Source: VFJZ01 sp046598415 (GTDB taxonomy: Bacteria; Actinomycetota; Thermoleophilia; Gaiellales; F1-60-MAGs149). From it: 64,000 nucleotides of DNA. The stretch lies in contig JBKJIG010000089.1 of NCBI GenBank assembly GCA_046598415.1, positions 1-64,000 on the forward strand, written 5' to 3'. Below are positions 45,125 to 53,554 of this stretch, piece by piece. A program made the position numbers and the translations under genes. The notes under the pieces were generated by a model that saw only the letters and a list, made by a program, of their open reading frames with translations, did not search any database and was not told the DNA's origin. Numbering within the stretch: position 1 is the stretch's first letter; every line of letters begins with the position of its first letter.

Positions 45125-47223
45125 CTGGAACCTCCGGCTCGAACGATCAGCGCGTCGACGGCGATGCAGCCGGCGGGGTGCGCGATGATCGGATTGACGT
45201 CCAACTCGGTCAGCTCGTCGCCGGCCGCCGCGGCGATGGCCGAGATGCGGCTGATCGTCGACGCGAGCGCCGCGATGTCGCACGGGGCGCCGCCGCGGAC
45301 GCCGCCGAGGAGCCGCGCGAGGCGGAGCTCGGAGAGGGCACGCGTCACGTCCGCGGCAGTCGCTGGTGCGAACAGGAACCGGCGGTCCCCGAGCAGCTCG
45401 ACCAGCACGCCGCCGGCGGCCACCATCAGGACCGGGCCGAACTGCGGGTCGCGGACGACGCCGACGGCGACCTCGACGCCGGCCGGCGCCTGCGCGGCGA
45501 CGAGGACTGCCGGCCCCAGGCGTGCGGCCAGCTCCGCGTACGCGGTGCGGACGGCCTGCGCCGACCCCACACCGAGCACGACACCGCCCACGTCCGACTT
45601 GTGGGCCGCTGCGGCGGTCTTGAGGACGACGGGGAACCCGAGGGCGGCTGCGGCCTCCACTGCCGCGTCCGCGTCGCCGGCGGCGAAGGTCGCCGGCACC
45701 GGGACGCCGAGGCGCCCGAGCAGCGCCAGGCTCTCCTCCTCCCCGAGCGGCGCGGCGTCTGCGAGCCGCTCGCGCAGCTCTACGGCGTCGACCGCCTCCG
45801 GTGGCTCCGCGGCGCATCGCCGGGCGTGGAAGTCGCGGATCGCGAATGCGTGGCCGGTGGCCGCGACGGCGTTGCGCATCCCATCCAGCACCGGGATGCC
45901 GGCCTCGGCCAACGCGAGCATCACGGCGGGGTGGAACTGCCGGCTGGTGTAGGTCGCGGCGACCACGGGCTTGTCCGTCTCGGCGGCGACGGTGCGACAG
46001 GCAGCCGCGAAGCTGTCCGGGAACCCGGCCGGGTCGTACGCGCCGAGGTCGGTGAAGGCGATCGCGAGCGCCGTATCGTCGTCGGCGACGACGGCCCGCA
46101 GGCACTGCGTCGCGTGCTCCGCCAGATCGGCCTGTCCGTCCCACACGTCGACCGGGTTCTCGGCCGGCGTGCCCGGCGTCAGCAGCCCGGCGAGCTGCAC
46201 GCGGGTCGCGTCGGACACGTCGGCGAACGGCACGCCCAGGTCGGCGCCGTCGTCGAGCAGCAGTGCGCGCGCGCCGCCCGAGCACATCACTGCACCGAGC
46301 CCGCCACGGGCGGCCGGACGACGCGGCCCGGCCAGCAGCGCGATCGTCGCCCACCACTCGTCCACCGACTGCGCACGGGCGACGCCGTGCGTGCGGAACA
46401 GCGCCTCGAACGCGGCGTCGCTGCCGGCCATGCGCCCGGCGTGGCTCTCGATCTGCCGTCGCGATCGGTCGCTCCGGCCGGGACGGATCGCGACGACGGG
46501 CACGCCTCGCTCCGCCGCCTCCGCCAGCGCGCCCGCGACCGCCGCCGGGGCCGCCGCCGTCTCCAGGTAGATCGCCACCACTCGCGTCTCGGTGAGCGAC
46601 AGCGCGTACCGGATCAGATCCGCGACGCCGACCGAGACCTCCTGGCCGGCGTGGGCGGTGAAGCTGAACCGGATCCGCGGGTCGAGGTTGTTGGCGTACG
46701 AGTAGGTCGAGCCGGACTGGGAGACCAGCGCGACCGGTCCGGGCCGCATCTCGACGGCGGGCGTCCAGGTGATCGCGGTGCCGCGCGCGAAGTTGACGAA
46801 CCCGAGCGAGTTCGGCCCGAGCAGCGGGATGCCGCTGCCGGCCACCAGGTCGCGCACGCGGTCGAGCACGGTCGCGCCGGCGTCGTCGGCGACCGCGGTG
46901 TTGGCGAGGACGAAGGCTGATCGGGCGCCGGCGGCGATGGCACCCGTCAGCTGCTCGGGAACGCGCGCTGCGGCGCCGGCGATCACCGCCAGGTCGACGG
47001 CGGCGGGCAGGTCGGACGCGTCGCCGACGCAGTTCCAGCCCTCGATCTCCTCGTGGGTCGGCGTGACCGGGTAGACGGGGCCCGCGAAACCGGAGTGCCG
47101 CAGCGCCGCCAGCACGGCATGGCCCGGTCGGCCCGGCCGTCCGCTGGCGCCGATCACGGCGACGGAGGCGGGCTCGAGCAACGGCAGCAGCCACGTATCG
47201 CGAACCACCGGCGACGTGGTCAC
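45121..47223 (-). CDS. ADP-forming acyl-CoA synthetase (NDP-forming, single-chain)
   Basis: 700 residues from a GTG. Domains in order: CoA-binding (LLEPASVAVIGASGRPGRPGHAV, about 15-140), the succinyl-CoA-ligase-like domains (GPVALVSQSGSTYSYANN; SHAGRMAGSDAAFEALFR with the likely phospho-relay His), and a C-terminal ATP-grasp domain (LLGRLGVPVPATF...VVLKTAAAAHKSDVGGVVLGV). It links acyl-CoA formation to ATP/ADP. Here it could charge crotonobetaine or carnitine in place of CaiC, or recover ATP from betainyl-CoA or acetoacetyl-type esters. The gene starts 75 bases downstream of the selenoprotein stop. Confidence 0.87.
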   Translation of the reverse strand: MTTSPVVRDTWLLPLLEPASVAVIGASGRPGRPGHAVLAALRHSGFAGPVYPVTPTHEEIEGWNCVGDASDLPAAVDLAVIAGAAARVPEQLTGAIAAGARSAFVLANTAVADDAGATVLDRVRDLVAGSGIPLLGPNSLGFVNFARGTAITWTPAVEMRPGPVALVSQSGSTYSYANNLDPRIRFSFTAHAGQEVSVGVADLIRYALSLTETRVVAIYLETAAAPAAVAGALAEAAERGVPVVAIRPGRSDRSRRQIESHAGRMAGSDAAFEALFRTHGVARAQSVDEWWATIALLAGPRRPAARGGLGAVMCSGGARALLLDDGADLGVPFADVSDATRVQLAGLLTPGTPAENPVDVWDGQADLAEHATQCLRAVVADDDTALAIAFTDLGAYDPAGFPDSFAAACRTVAAETDKPVVAATYTSRQFHPAVMLALAEAGIPVLDGMRNAVAATGHAFAIRDFHARRCAAEPPEAVDAVELRERLADAAPLGEEESLALLGRLGVPVPATFAAGDADAAVEAAAALGFPVVLKTAAAAHKSDVGGVVLGVGSAQAVRTAYAELAARLGPAVLVAAQAPAGVEVAVGVVRDPQFGPVLMVAAGGVLVELLGDRRFLFAPATAADVTRALSELRLARLLGGVRGGAPCDIAALASTISRISAIAAAAGDELTELDVNPIIAHPAGCIAVDALIVRAGGSR

Positions 47224-47298
47224 GGCGATGGCAGCCCGGGCACATGGGCGACGGCGGTGCCGGTCAGTCGTCCTTCAGGGGTCACGCGTCGCCTTTCC

Positions 47299-48930
47299 TC
47301 AGCGCCACTCGTCGACCGACAGGATGCCGCCGAACCAGGCGGCGGTGAGCCGCCACGTCGGCGTCGTCTCGCCGCCCACGACGAGGATGTGGATGTTGTC
47401 GGGCTGATATGCCTGCACGAGCTCGTCCGGCGCGGCGCGCAGATGGCTCGCGAACGGCTCGATGCCGGCCACGGCGCGCGGGCGCGCGATGGTCTGGTTC
47501 CACTGGTTGTCCCAGTACTCGCGGGCGGGCATGCGGCTTTCCTCGGCGAGCAGGTCGATCAGCTGCGCCTTCGTCTCGAACCCGCGTCGCGCGAGGCTGT
47601 CGGCCACCAGCGGGTCGAGGATCAACGCCGGCCCGAGCGACGCGTCGCAGCCGTGCAGCGAGCGGCGGAGCGTCTCGCGCCACGTCTCGTCGCGCAGACC
47701 GGTGCCGAAGATGGTGTACCAGCCGCCCAGGAACAGGCTGACGCAGCTCGCTTTCGGGTCGAACCCGTGCTGGACGTGGAACGGCTCCCACGGGCTGCGC
47801 TCCTCGTTCTCGGCGAAGGCGTGGCTGTAGGCGAGCGGGTTGCCCTGCGAGCCCATGTACGTCTCGCCGGGGACGGAGCCGCCCTGCAGGTTCTGCGACA
47901 GCAGCCCGTAGGCGCGTCCGATGGTGGCGCTGGCGTGGTCGTAGGGCCCCATCGCGCCGATGCCGGTGTTCATGCCGAGCTCGTGGCGGACCGGCCCGTT
48001 GACCACGGCCATCGCCGCGTAGGAGGTCGTGCTCGAGTGGCGCGCGGTGACGCCGCTCGCGGCCATCGCCAGGATCACGGGCAGGTACGCGGGTCGCGCA
48101 CCGGCCAGCACCGCGTTCACCGCGACCTTCTCGACCGTGAACTCCCACGCCTCGCGGTACTGCGTCGGCCGCATCTGCCCGACGACCTCGTCGCGGCCCC
48201 GGCTGGTGCCGGCGAGCATCGCGTCGACTCGCTCCTCGGTGGGCAGCACGATCGGGAGGAAGTCGGTCCAGCGTTCCTCCTCGAAGCGTCGTCGCAGGCC
48301 CTCCTCCGTGTCCGGGTCGAGCAGCCGCGGGGTCGAGCGGTCGAAGCTCGCACCGGCGGCGTCGGCCGCGTCGAGGGGCCGGGTCAGTGCCTCCAGCATC
48401 TCCCGCGCGAACGGCCGGCCGTGCATCGGATCCGGCCCCTCGATGGACGCGCGCAGCTCGCCGGCGGTGCGCCCGACGAGCGGCTGCGGGACGAACGCCT
48501 GGCGCATCGTCGGCATGCCGTTGACGCGCGCCACCGACCGGGCGAGGCGGGCGAACACGTCGGTGTGGAGCGCGACGGTCGGGACGCCGTCCTGCTCGAG
48601 TGCCATCGCGAGCCCGACGACCGTCGGGCTGCAGGTGCTTCAAACGCCGACGCCGAGGATGGCGGCGTCGCCGTCGGCCGCGACCGCGGCCCGCAACTCG
48701 GGGTCGTCGGCCCAACTTTCGCGCGGCCTCGCGATCGTCGTCTGCACTGCCGGCAGCTGTTCGCCGAACCACTGCTGCAGCTCCGCCATGAAGACGTCGG
48801 AGTTGTCGAACAGGCAGTCGACGAGGTACACGCGCTTGCCGTCGAGGCTCTCCAGCCGTGGCGCGAGCGCCTTGGCGGCGACGTGCGGCGGGAAGCCCCG
48901 CGGGTCGTGGGCGGTGACGAGTTCAGGCAT
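47299..48930 (-). CDS. UGSC family selenoprotein (in-frame UGA = Sec97)
   Basis: 543 codons if the UGA at 48642-48640 is read as selenocysteine. The frame continues on both sides without shift: GVGV-U97-STC100-SPTVVGLAMALEQ, a U-x-x-C redox motif. A 20-base hairpin with GGUC apical loop starts 9 bases after the UGA. The start ATG (48930) has GGAG upstream and overlaps the reductase stop by 8 bases. Residues about 1-185 resemble the UGSC (seleno)protein domain, itself similar around the Sec to GrdB of glycine/betaine reductase. Residues about 190-543 form a second conserved-looking domain (TARHSSTTSYAAMAVVNGP, YDHASATIGRAYGL, SLFLGGWYTIFGTGL) that I do not recognise. Without selABC and selD in the genome it would be broken. 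Confidence 0.85.
48611..48630 (-). promoter_or_regulatory. putative bacterial SECIS element
   Basis: On the coding strand, 9 bases after the UGA, AGCCCGAC pairs perfectly with GUCGGGCU around a GGUC loop (the outer view is a 9-bp stem with a GU tip). The GU of the loop lies at +19/+20 from the UGA, nearly the same as in the E. coli fdhF SECIS as I recall it (GGUCU loop, GU at about +20). A lower CCUGC/GCAGG pairing may extend it. The element lies inside the reading frame, as in bacteria. Confidence 0.75.
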
Positions 48931-49846
48931 TGATCGCTCCGAGGTAGCGGTGGGCGCTGATGGCGGCGGTGGCGCCGTCACCGGCGGAGGCGGCCGCGCG
49001 GCCGGCGGCGCCGGCGCGGCAGATACCGGCGGCGAAGATCCCCGGCAGGGCCGTCTGGAGCGCGGCGTCCGTCACGATCCGCTCGTCGGCGTGGAGCGTC
49101 AGCCCGTCGGCGCCGAACGCCGTGTTGGGCTGCAGGCCGACGTAGACGAACAGCGCGCCGACCTCGAGCTCCGCCACCTCGTCGGTGGCGCGGTCTCGCG
49201 TGCGCACGCCCGAGACCGTCTCGGAGCCGAGCACCTCTTCCACGGCGATCCCGTAGCGGACGTCGATCGCCCCGTGCGCGAGCACCCGCCGCCGGTACGC
49301 GTCCTGCGCGTCGAGCTCGTTGCCGCGGTGCAGGACGACGACGTTCGCCGCGGCGTCGGCCAGTGTCAGCGCCTCCTGCAGCGCCGAGTCGCCGCCGCCG
49401 ACGACCCCGACCGCGCGACCGCGCAGCAGTGGAGCGTCGCAGCCGGCGCAGTGGCTCACCCCCTTGCCGCGCAGGCGCTCCTCGCCGGGCACGTTCAGCT
49501 CGCGCAGCCGCGCACCCGTCGCGACCACGACGGCGCCGGCGGTGACGCTGCCGCCGGTCGTGTCCACGCGCCAGCCGGCCGGTTCGGCCTCCAGCGCGAC
49601 GAGCTCGTCCGGTCGAAACGCCGCGCCCGCGGTCGCGGCCTGCTCCTCGGCCAGCGGGCAGAGGTCGAACCCGGGAACGCCATCCGGGAAGGCCGGCACG
49701 CCCTCGATCTCGTTGATGCTCAGCAGCAGCCCGCCCGGCGTCCCGCCGGTCAGCACCAGCGTCGAGCAGCCGAGCCGCGCCGACGTCAGGCCGGCGGTGA
49801 GGCCGGCGATGCCGCCGCCGGCGACGATCACGTCGAACTCAGCCAT
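48923..49846 (-). CDS. thioredoxin reductase-like FAD/NAD(P) flavoprotein
   Basis: 307 residues from the ATG at 49846, typical for a low-molecular-weight thioredoxin reductase. FAD-binding GGGIAGLTAG is at the N-terminus. The redox CxxC is Cys133-Ala-Gly-Cys136 in GVSHCAGCDAP. The second Rossmann motif is GVVGGGDSALQEAL, and the FAD tail is GIFAAGICRAG. The NADPH-selective HRR motif is changed to HRGNEL, so coenzyme use may differ. No thioredoxin gene is nearby. Its end overlaps the selenoprotein start, so the likely electron acceptor is that protein or a thioredoxin serving it. Confidence 0.87.
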   Translation of the reverse strand: MAEFDVIVAGGGIAGLTAGLTSARLGCSTLVLTGGTPGGLLLSINEIEGVPAFPDGVPGFDLCPLAEEQAATAGAAFRPDELVALEAEPAGWRVDTTGGSVTAGAVVVATGARLRELNVPGEERLRGKGVSHCAGCDAPLLRGRAVGVVGGGDSALQEALTLADAAANVVVLHRGNELDAQDAYRRRVLAHGAIDVRYGIAVEEVLGSETVSGVRTRDRATDEVAELEVGALFVYVGLQPNTAFGADGLTLHADERIVTDAALQTALPGIFAAGICRAGAAGRAAASAGDGATAAISAHRYLGAINA

Positions 49847-50042
49847 CGGCGGCCAGCTTACCGGTCTCCCGCGGCCGCTTCCGAATGTCGCGCTCGCGGA
49901 GGCCCCGGGCGAGTCCCGGGTGGCCAGGTGCGCGCCGGTTCGCACGTCGCAATCCGTAGATTCCGCTACTCCTCGGACCCGCCGGGCGTGGGCGGCCACC
50001 CGGAATGGGAACTCTCTCATCCGGCGGCGCTACGGTGGCCGC
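49847..50042. promoter_or_regulatory. divergent promoter region for selenoprotein operon and phosphoesterase
   Basis: 196 bases between the reductase start (minus) and the secreted phosphoesterase start (plus). It must contain the promoter of the six-gene selenoprotein operon. I see no clear sigma-factor boxes or operator. Confidence 0.4.
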
Positions 50043-51002
50043 TTGGCCCGAAGGAGTCTCACGATCGCTGCGGTTGCCGGCGCGGCTCTGGTTCTCGTCG
50101 CCGCCGCGATGGCGCGCGACGAGGGGGCGGCTGCTGCGCCGGCCCGGCTCGCGACGAAGGTCGCCGCCACGTCCGTCGCGGTCAGTCCGCGCGCGGCTCG
50201 TCCTTGTCGCGGCGCCCGGCCGCCGGCTCGCTACGACCACGTGATCTGGATCTGGTTCGAGAATCACGGTCGCGACGCTGTGATCGGCTCCTCGCAGGCG
50301 CCGTACTTCAACGCGATCGCCAGGGCGTGCGGGCAGGCCAGCCGCTACAGCGCGATCGCGCACCCCTCGCTCCCGAACTACATCGCCGCCACTTCGGGTG
50401 GGACACAGGGCATCAGGGACGACGGTTCGCCGGCCGACAGGGCCACGTCGGCCGTCAGCGTCTTCCAGCTGGCCCGCTCGTGGAAGTCCTACCAGGAGGC
50501 AATGCCGCGGCCGTGTGCGCTGAAGAGCGGGAGCAGCTACCTCGTTCGGCACGACCCGGCGGCGTACTACCTGCGGATCCGGTCGCGCCTCTGCGCGCGT
50601 GACGTGCCGCTGGGGTCACCGACGTCGGGCGCGCTGGCATCCGACCTGCGTCGCAATCGCCTTCCGAAGTTCAGCTTCATCACGCCGGATCGGTGCAACG
50701 ACATGCATGACTGCGGCGTTCCGAAGGGCGACGAGTGGCTGCATCGCTGGTTGCCGGTCCTGCTCGCGAGCAAGGCCTACCGCGCCGGCAAGACCGCGAT
50801 CTTCATCACGTTCGATGAGGGTGGCAGCGACAACCGCGTTGCGACCATCGCCATCGCGCCGTCGGTGCGCCGCGGCTCGACCACCAACGCCGCCCTGAAC
50901 CATTACTCGCTCCTCCGGACGACCCAGTCGATGCTCGGCCTGCGCCCGCTGCTGGGCGCCGCGGCGCACGCCCGCAGCATGCGCGCCGGCCTGCACCTCT
51001 GA
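50043..51002 (+). CDS. secreted phosphoesterase family (acid phosphatase-like) protein
   Basis: 319 residues from a TTG preceded by GGTGG; the start gives a good signal peptide (LARRSLTIAAVAGAALVLVAAAMA). The PF04185-type core contains YDHVIWIWFENHGRDAVIG, AHPSLPNYIAATSGG, FSFITPDRCNDMHDC and the metal-binding FITFDEGGSDN. Several Cys pairs suggest disulphides outside the cell. It is likely a phosphatase, smaller than the phospholipase-like enzyme at 35158. Confidence 0.82.
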   Translation: MARRSLTIAAVAGAALVLVAAAMARDEGAAAAPARLATKVAATSVAVSPRAARPCRGARPPARYDHVIWIWFENHGRDAVIGSSQAPYFNAIARACGQASRYSAIAHPSLPNYIAATSGGTQGIRDDGSPADRATSAVSVFQLARSWKSYQEAMPRPCALKSGSSYLVRHDPAAYYLRIRSRLCARDVPLGSPTSGALASDLRRNRLPKFSFITPDRCNDMHDCGVPKGDEWLHRWLPVLLASKAYRAGKTAIFITFDEGGSDNRVATIAIAPSVRRGSTTNAALNHYSLLRTTQSMLGLRPLLGAAAHARSMRAGLHL

Positions 51003-51109
51003 CGGCGGGGTCGGTCGGCGCCGCGCCGCCATGGGCTCGGCTCCCGCGGCCGGACGACGGCAAGGCAATCGCGGGTTGTCTAGACTCGGAGTTGCTTCAA
51101 GGAGAAGGC

Positions 51110-52759
51110 TTGTCCGACTATTACGACCTCGGCGCCCACACCCGCCCTGTCTCGACGGCGTCACCCGAGGCGCAGCTCTGGTTCGACCGCGGCCTCGTCT
51201 GGTGCTACGGGTTCAATCACGAGGAGGCGATCCGCTGCTTCCAGCGCGCCGCCGAGGCCGACCCGGAGCTGGCGATCGCGCACTGGGGCATCGCGTATGC
51301 GGTCGGTCCGAACTACAACAAGGCGTGGGATGCGTTCGAGCCGGACGAGCTGGTCGCCGCCGTCGGGCTCGCCTCCGCCGAGATCGCGACGGCGGCCTCG
51401 CTGGCGGCGAACGCCACACCCGTGGAACGGTCGCTCATCGAGGCGCTCGGTCATCGCTTCCCGACGCCGGAGCCGGTCGCCGACACCGCCGTGTGCGACG
51501 CCGCCTATGCCGACGCGATGCGGGACGTGCACGAGCGTTTCCCCGAAGACCTCGACGTCGCGTCACTGTTCGCCGAGGCGCTGATCACGCGGACGCCGTG
51601 GCTGCTGTGGGACCTGGACACGGGTGGGCCGGCTGACGGCGCCGACACCGAGGAGGCCGTGCGGGTGCTCGAGCGCGCCATCGCGAGGCCGGGTCCGCGG
51701 CATCCGGGCCTGCTGCACCTCTACGTTCACACGATGGAGATGTCTTCCGCTCCGGAGCGCGCGCTGCAGGTCGCCGACGACCTTCGCGACCTGGTGCCCG
51801 ACTCCGGCCACCTCGTCCACATGGCGACGCACATCGATGTGCTGTGCGGGTTGTACCGCGACGTCGTGGTGTCGAACGACCGTGCCATCGCGGCCGACCG
51901 GAAGTACCTCGAGCGAGAGGGCCCGCTCAACTTCTACACCCTCTACCGCTGCCACAACTTCCACTTCAAGCTGTATGGCGCGATGTTCCTCGGCCAGCTC
52001 GAGCCGGCCATGCAGGCGGGCGATGACCTCGCCGAGTCACTGCCGGAGTCGCTGTTGCGCGAGCCGTCGATGGCCGATTGGCTGGAGGGCTTCGTACCGA
52101 CGCGGCTCCATGCTCTGGTGCGGTTCGGCCGCTGGCAGGACCTGATCGGCGAGCCGTTCCCCGCCGACGCCGAGCTGTACTGCGTCACGACGGCGATGCT
52201 GCACTACGCGAAGGGCGTCGCGAACGCCGCGCTCGGCGATGTGCGGGCGGCCGAACGGGAGCAGGCGCTGCTGACCGACGCGATCGGTCGCGTGCCCGAT
52301 ACGCGCTACCTGTTCAACAACACCGCCCTCGACCTGCTCGCGGTCGCCGCGGCGATGCTCGATGGCGAGATCGCATACCGCCGCGGCGACTTCGACCGCG
52401 CCTTCGCGCGGCTGCGCGAGGCCGTCGCACTCGACGACGCGCTGCCGTACGACGAGCCGTGGGGCTGGATGCAGCCGGTCCGCCACGCGCTCGGCGCGCT
52501 CCTGCTCGAACAGGATCGCACCGAGGAGGCGCTCGCCGTCTACACCGCCGACCTCGGGCTGGACGCGACGCTGCGCAGGCCGTGTCGCCACCCGGAGAAC
52601 GTCTGGAGCCTGCACGGGTACCACGAGTGCCTGGTCCGACTGGGGCGGGACGAGGCGGCCGCGTTCGTCCGGCCCCGCCTCGACCTCGCGCTCGCTCGCG
52701 CGACGGTTCCGATCGCGTCGTCGTGCTTCTGCCGGGCGTCGGTCGTCGCGGCCGACTGA
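51110..52759 (+). CDS. tetratricopeptide repeat protein 38-like
   Basis: 549 residues from a TTG with AAGGAG 5 bases upstream; another TTG lies 18 bases earlier. TPR-like helices are visible, such as AQLWFDRGLVWCYGFNHEEAIRCFQRAAEADPELAIAHW, then HPGLLHLYVHTMEMSSAPERAL and SGHLVHMATHIDVLCGLYRD. This pattern is typical of the TPR38 family found in bacteria and eukaryotes. The function is unknown. The conserved His residues (HLYVHTME, HMATHID) suggest a possible metal site. It is monocistronic. Confidence 0.85.
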   Translation: MSDYYDLGAHTRPVSTASPEAQLWFDRGLVWCYGFNHEEAIRCFQRAAEADPELAIAHWGIAYAVGPNYNKAWDAFEPDELVAAVGLASAEIATAASLAANATPVERSLIEALGHRFPTPEPVADTAVCDAAYADAMRDVHERFPEDLDVASLFAEALITRTPWLLWDLDTGGPADGADTEEAVRVLERAIARPGPRHPGLLHLYVHTMEMSSAPERALQVADDLRDLVPDSGHLVHMATHIDVLCGLYRDVVVSNDRAIAADRKYLEREGPLNFYTLYRCHNFHFKLYGAMFLGQLEPAMQAGDDLAESLPESLLREPSMADWLEGFVPTRLHALVRFGRWQDLIGEPFPADAELYCVTTAMLHYAKGVANAALGDVRAAEREQALLTDAIGRVPDTRYLFNNTALDLLAVAAAMLDGEIAYRRGDFDRAFARLREAVALDDALPYDEPWGWMQPVRHALGALLLEQDRTEEALAVYTADLGLDATLRRPCRHPENVWSLHGYHECLVRLGRDEAAAFVRPRLDLALARATVPIASSCFCRASVVAAD

Positions 52760-52883
52760 CGTCGCGCCAGATCACGTCGCCCGGTTGCAGCGAGCCGGGG
52801 CCGGACGACCCTCGTCGCGTCGAGCGCCAAAGGGCGGCGATCCGGTCGGTGAGTGCGGTTCGAGGGTCGCGCGATCAACGAGG

Positions 52884-52905
52884 AGCCCGCCCGGTGCCGC
52901 GGGCT
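52884..52905. terminator. short hairpin at the hydrolase stop
   Basis: AGCCCGC (52884-52890) pairs with GCGGGCT (52899-52905) across 8 bases. It overlaps the hydrolase stop between the convergent TPR gene and the hydrolase. There is no T-tract. Confidence 0.35.
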
Positions 52906-53554
52906 ACGTCGCGGTCGCAGTCGCCAGTTGCGCCCTGAAGTGCTCCCACCTGCTGAACATCCAGAGGTGGCCGCCGGCGAGCGGGAGCTCGATCAGCGTC
53001 CCGCCTGTCAGGTCGGCGATGTGGCGGGCGCTATCCGGCGTCACCAGCGTATCGGTCAGGCATGACACGATCGTGACCGGGACGCCGGCATCGCGCACGC
53101 GCAGCATGGTGGTCGTCAGATCGAGGTCGCGGACGTCGTTGGCAACCTGCAGAGCGGCGCGCGGGGAGCGGAGCGCGCCACCGGCGGACACCAGCCCCTC
53201 GCGCAGGGGGAAGCGGCCGGCGGCCATCGCCTGAACGAAGGTCGCGACGCTGCGAACTTTCGACCTCGGCATCGGCAGACCGGCGGGCGAGAACAGCAGC
53301 AGCGACCGGATCGACGCAGGCTCGTCGGCAGCCGCGAGCAGCGCCAGCGCTGCGCCCATCGAGTGACCCGCGAGTGCGATCCGCCCTGGCCGCCGGTCGA
53401 CCTCACTGCTGGCCCAGGCGGCGAAGTGCGCGAACGTCGGGGCGACCCGGAACGACGGCTCCTCGGCCGTCTCCCAGCCCCGCGGCAGGCCGCGAGCGTA
53501 GAGTCCCGCCCGGGCCGCCCATCCGGGGAGAAACAGGGAGGTGCACGACGCCAT
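52904..53554 (-). CDS. alpha/beta hydrolase
   Basis: About 216 residues from the ATG at 53554; ATGs at 53572 and 53578 are alternatives. Nucleophile elbow ALAGHSMGAALALLAA, Asp region VSCLTDTLVTPD and His in LAGGHLWMF form the expected triad. It resembles BioH-type small esterases (SLFLPGW opening). Its start lies about 150 bases inside the 3' part of the upstream MprF-like gene in another frame, which is unusually long for an overlap. Confidence 0.75.
   Translation of the reverse strand: MASCTSLFLPGWAARAGLYARGLPRGWETAEEPSFRVAPTFAHFAAWASSEVDRRPGRIALAGHSMGAALALLAAADEPASIRSLLLFSPAGLPMPRSKVRSVATFVQAMAAGRFPLREGLVSAGGALRSPRAALQVANDVRDLDLTTTMLRVRDAGVPVTIVSCLTDTLVTPDSARHIADLTGGTLIELPLAGGHLWMFSRWEHFRAQLATATAT

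Noticed and set aside
48606..48642. Frameshift or nonsense mutation as explanation for the stop inside the UGSC-like gene
   Set aside because: The frame is the same on both sides, the stop is UGA rather than UAG or UAA, it lies in a U-x-x-C context and a SECIS-like hairpin follows at the expected distance. A simple nonsense mutation would not predict all of these.
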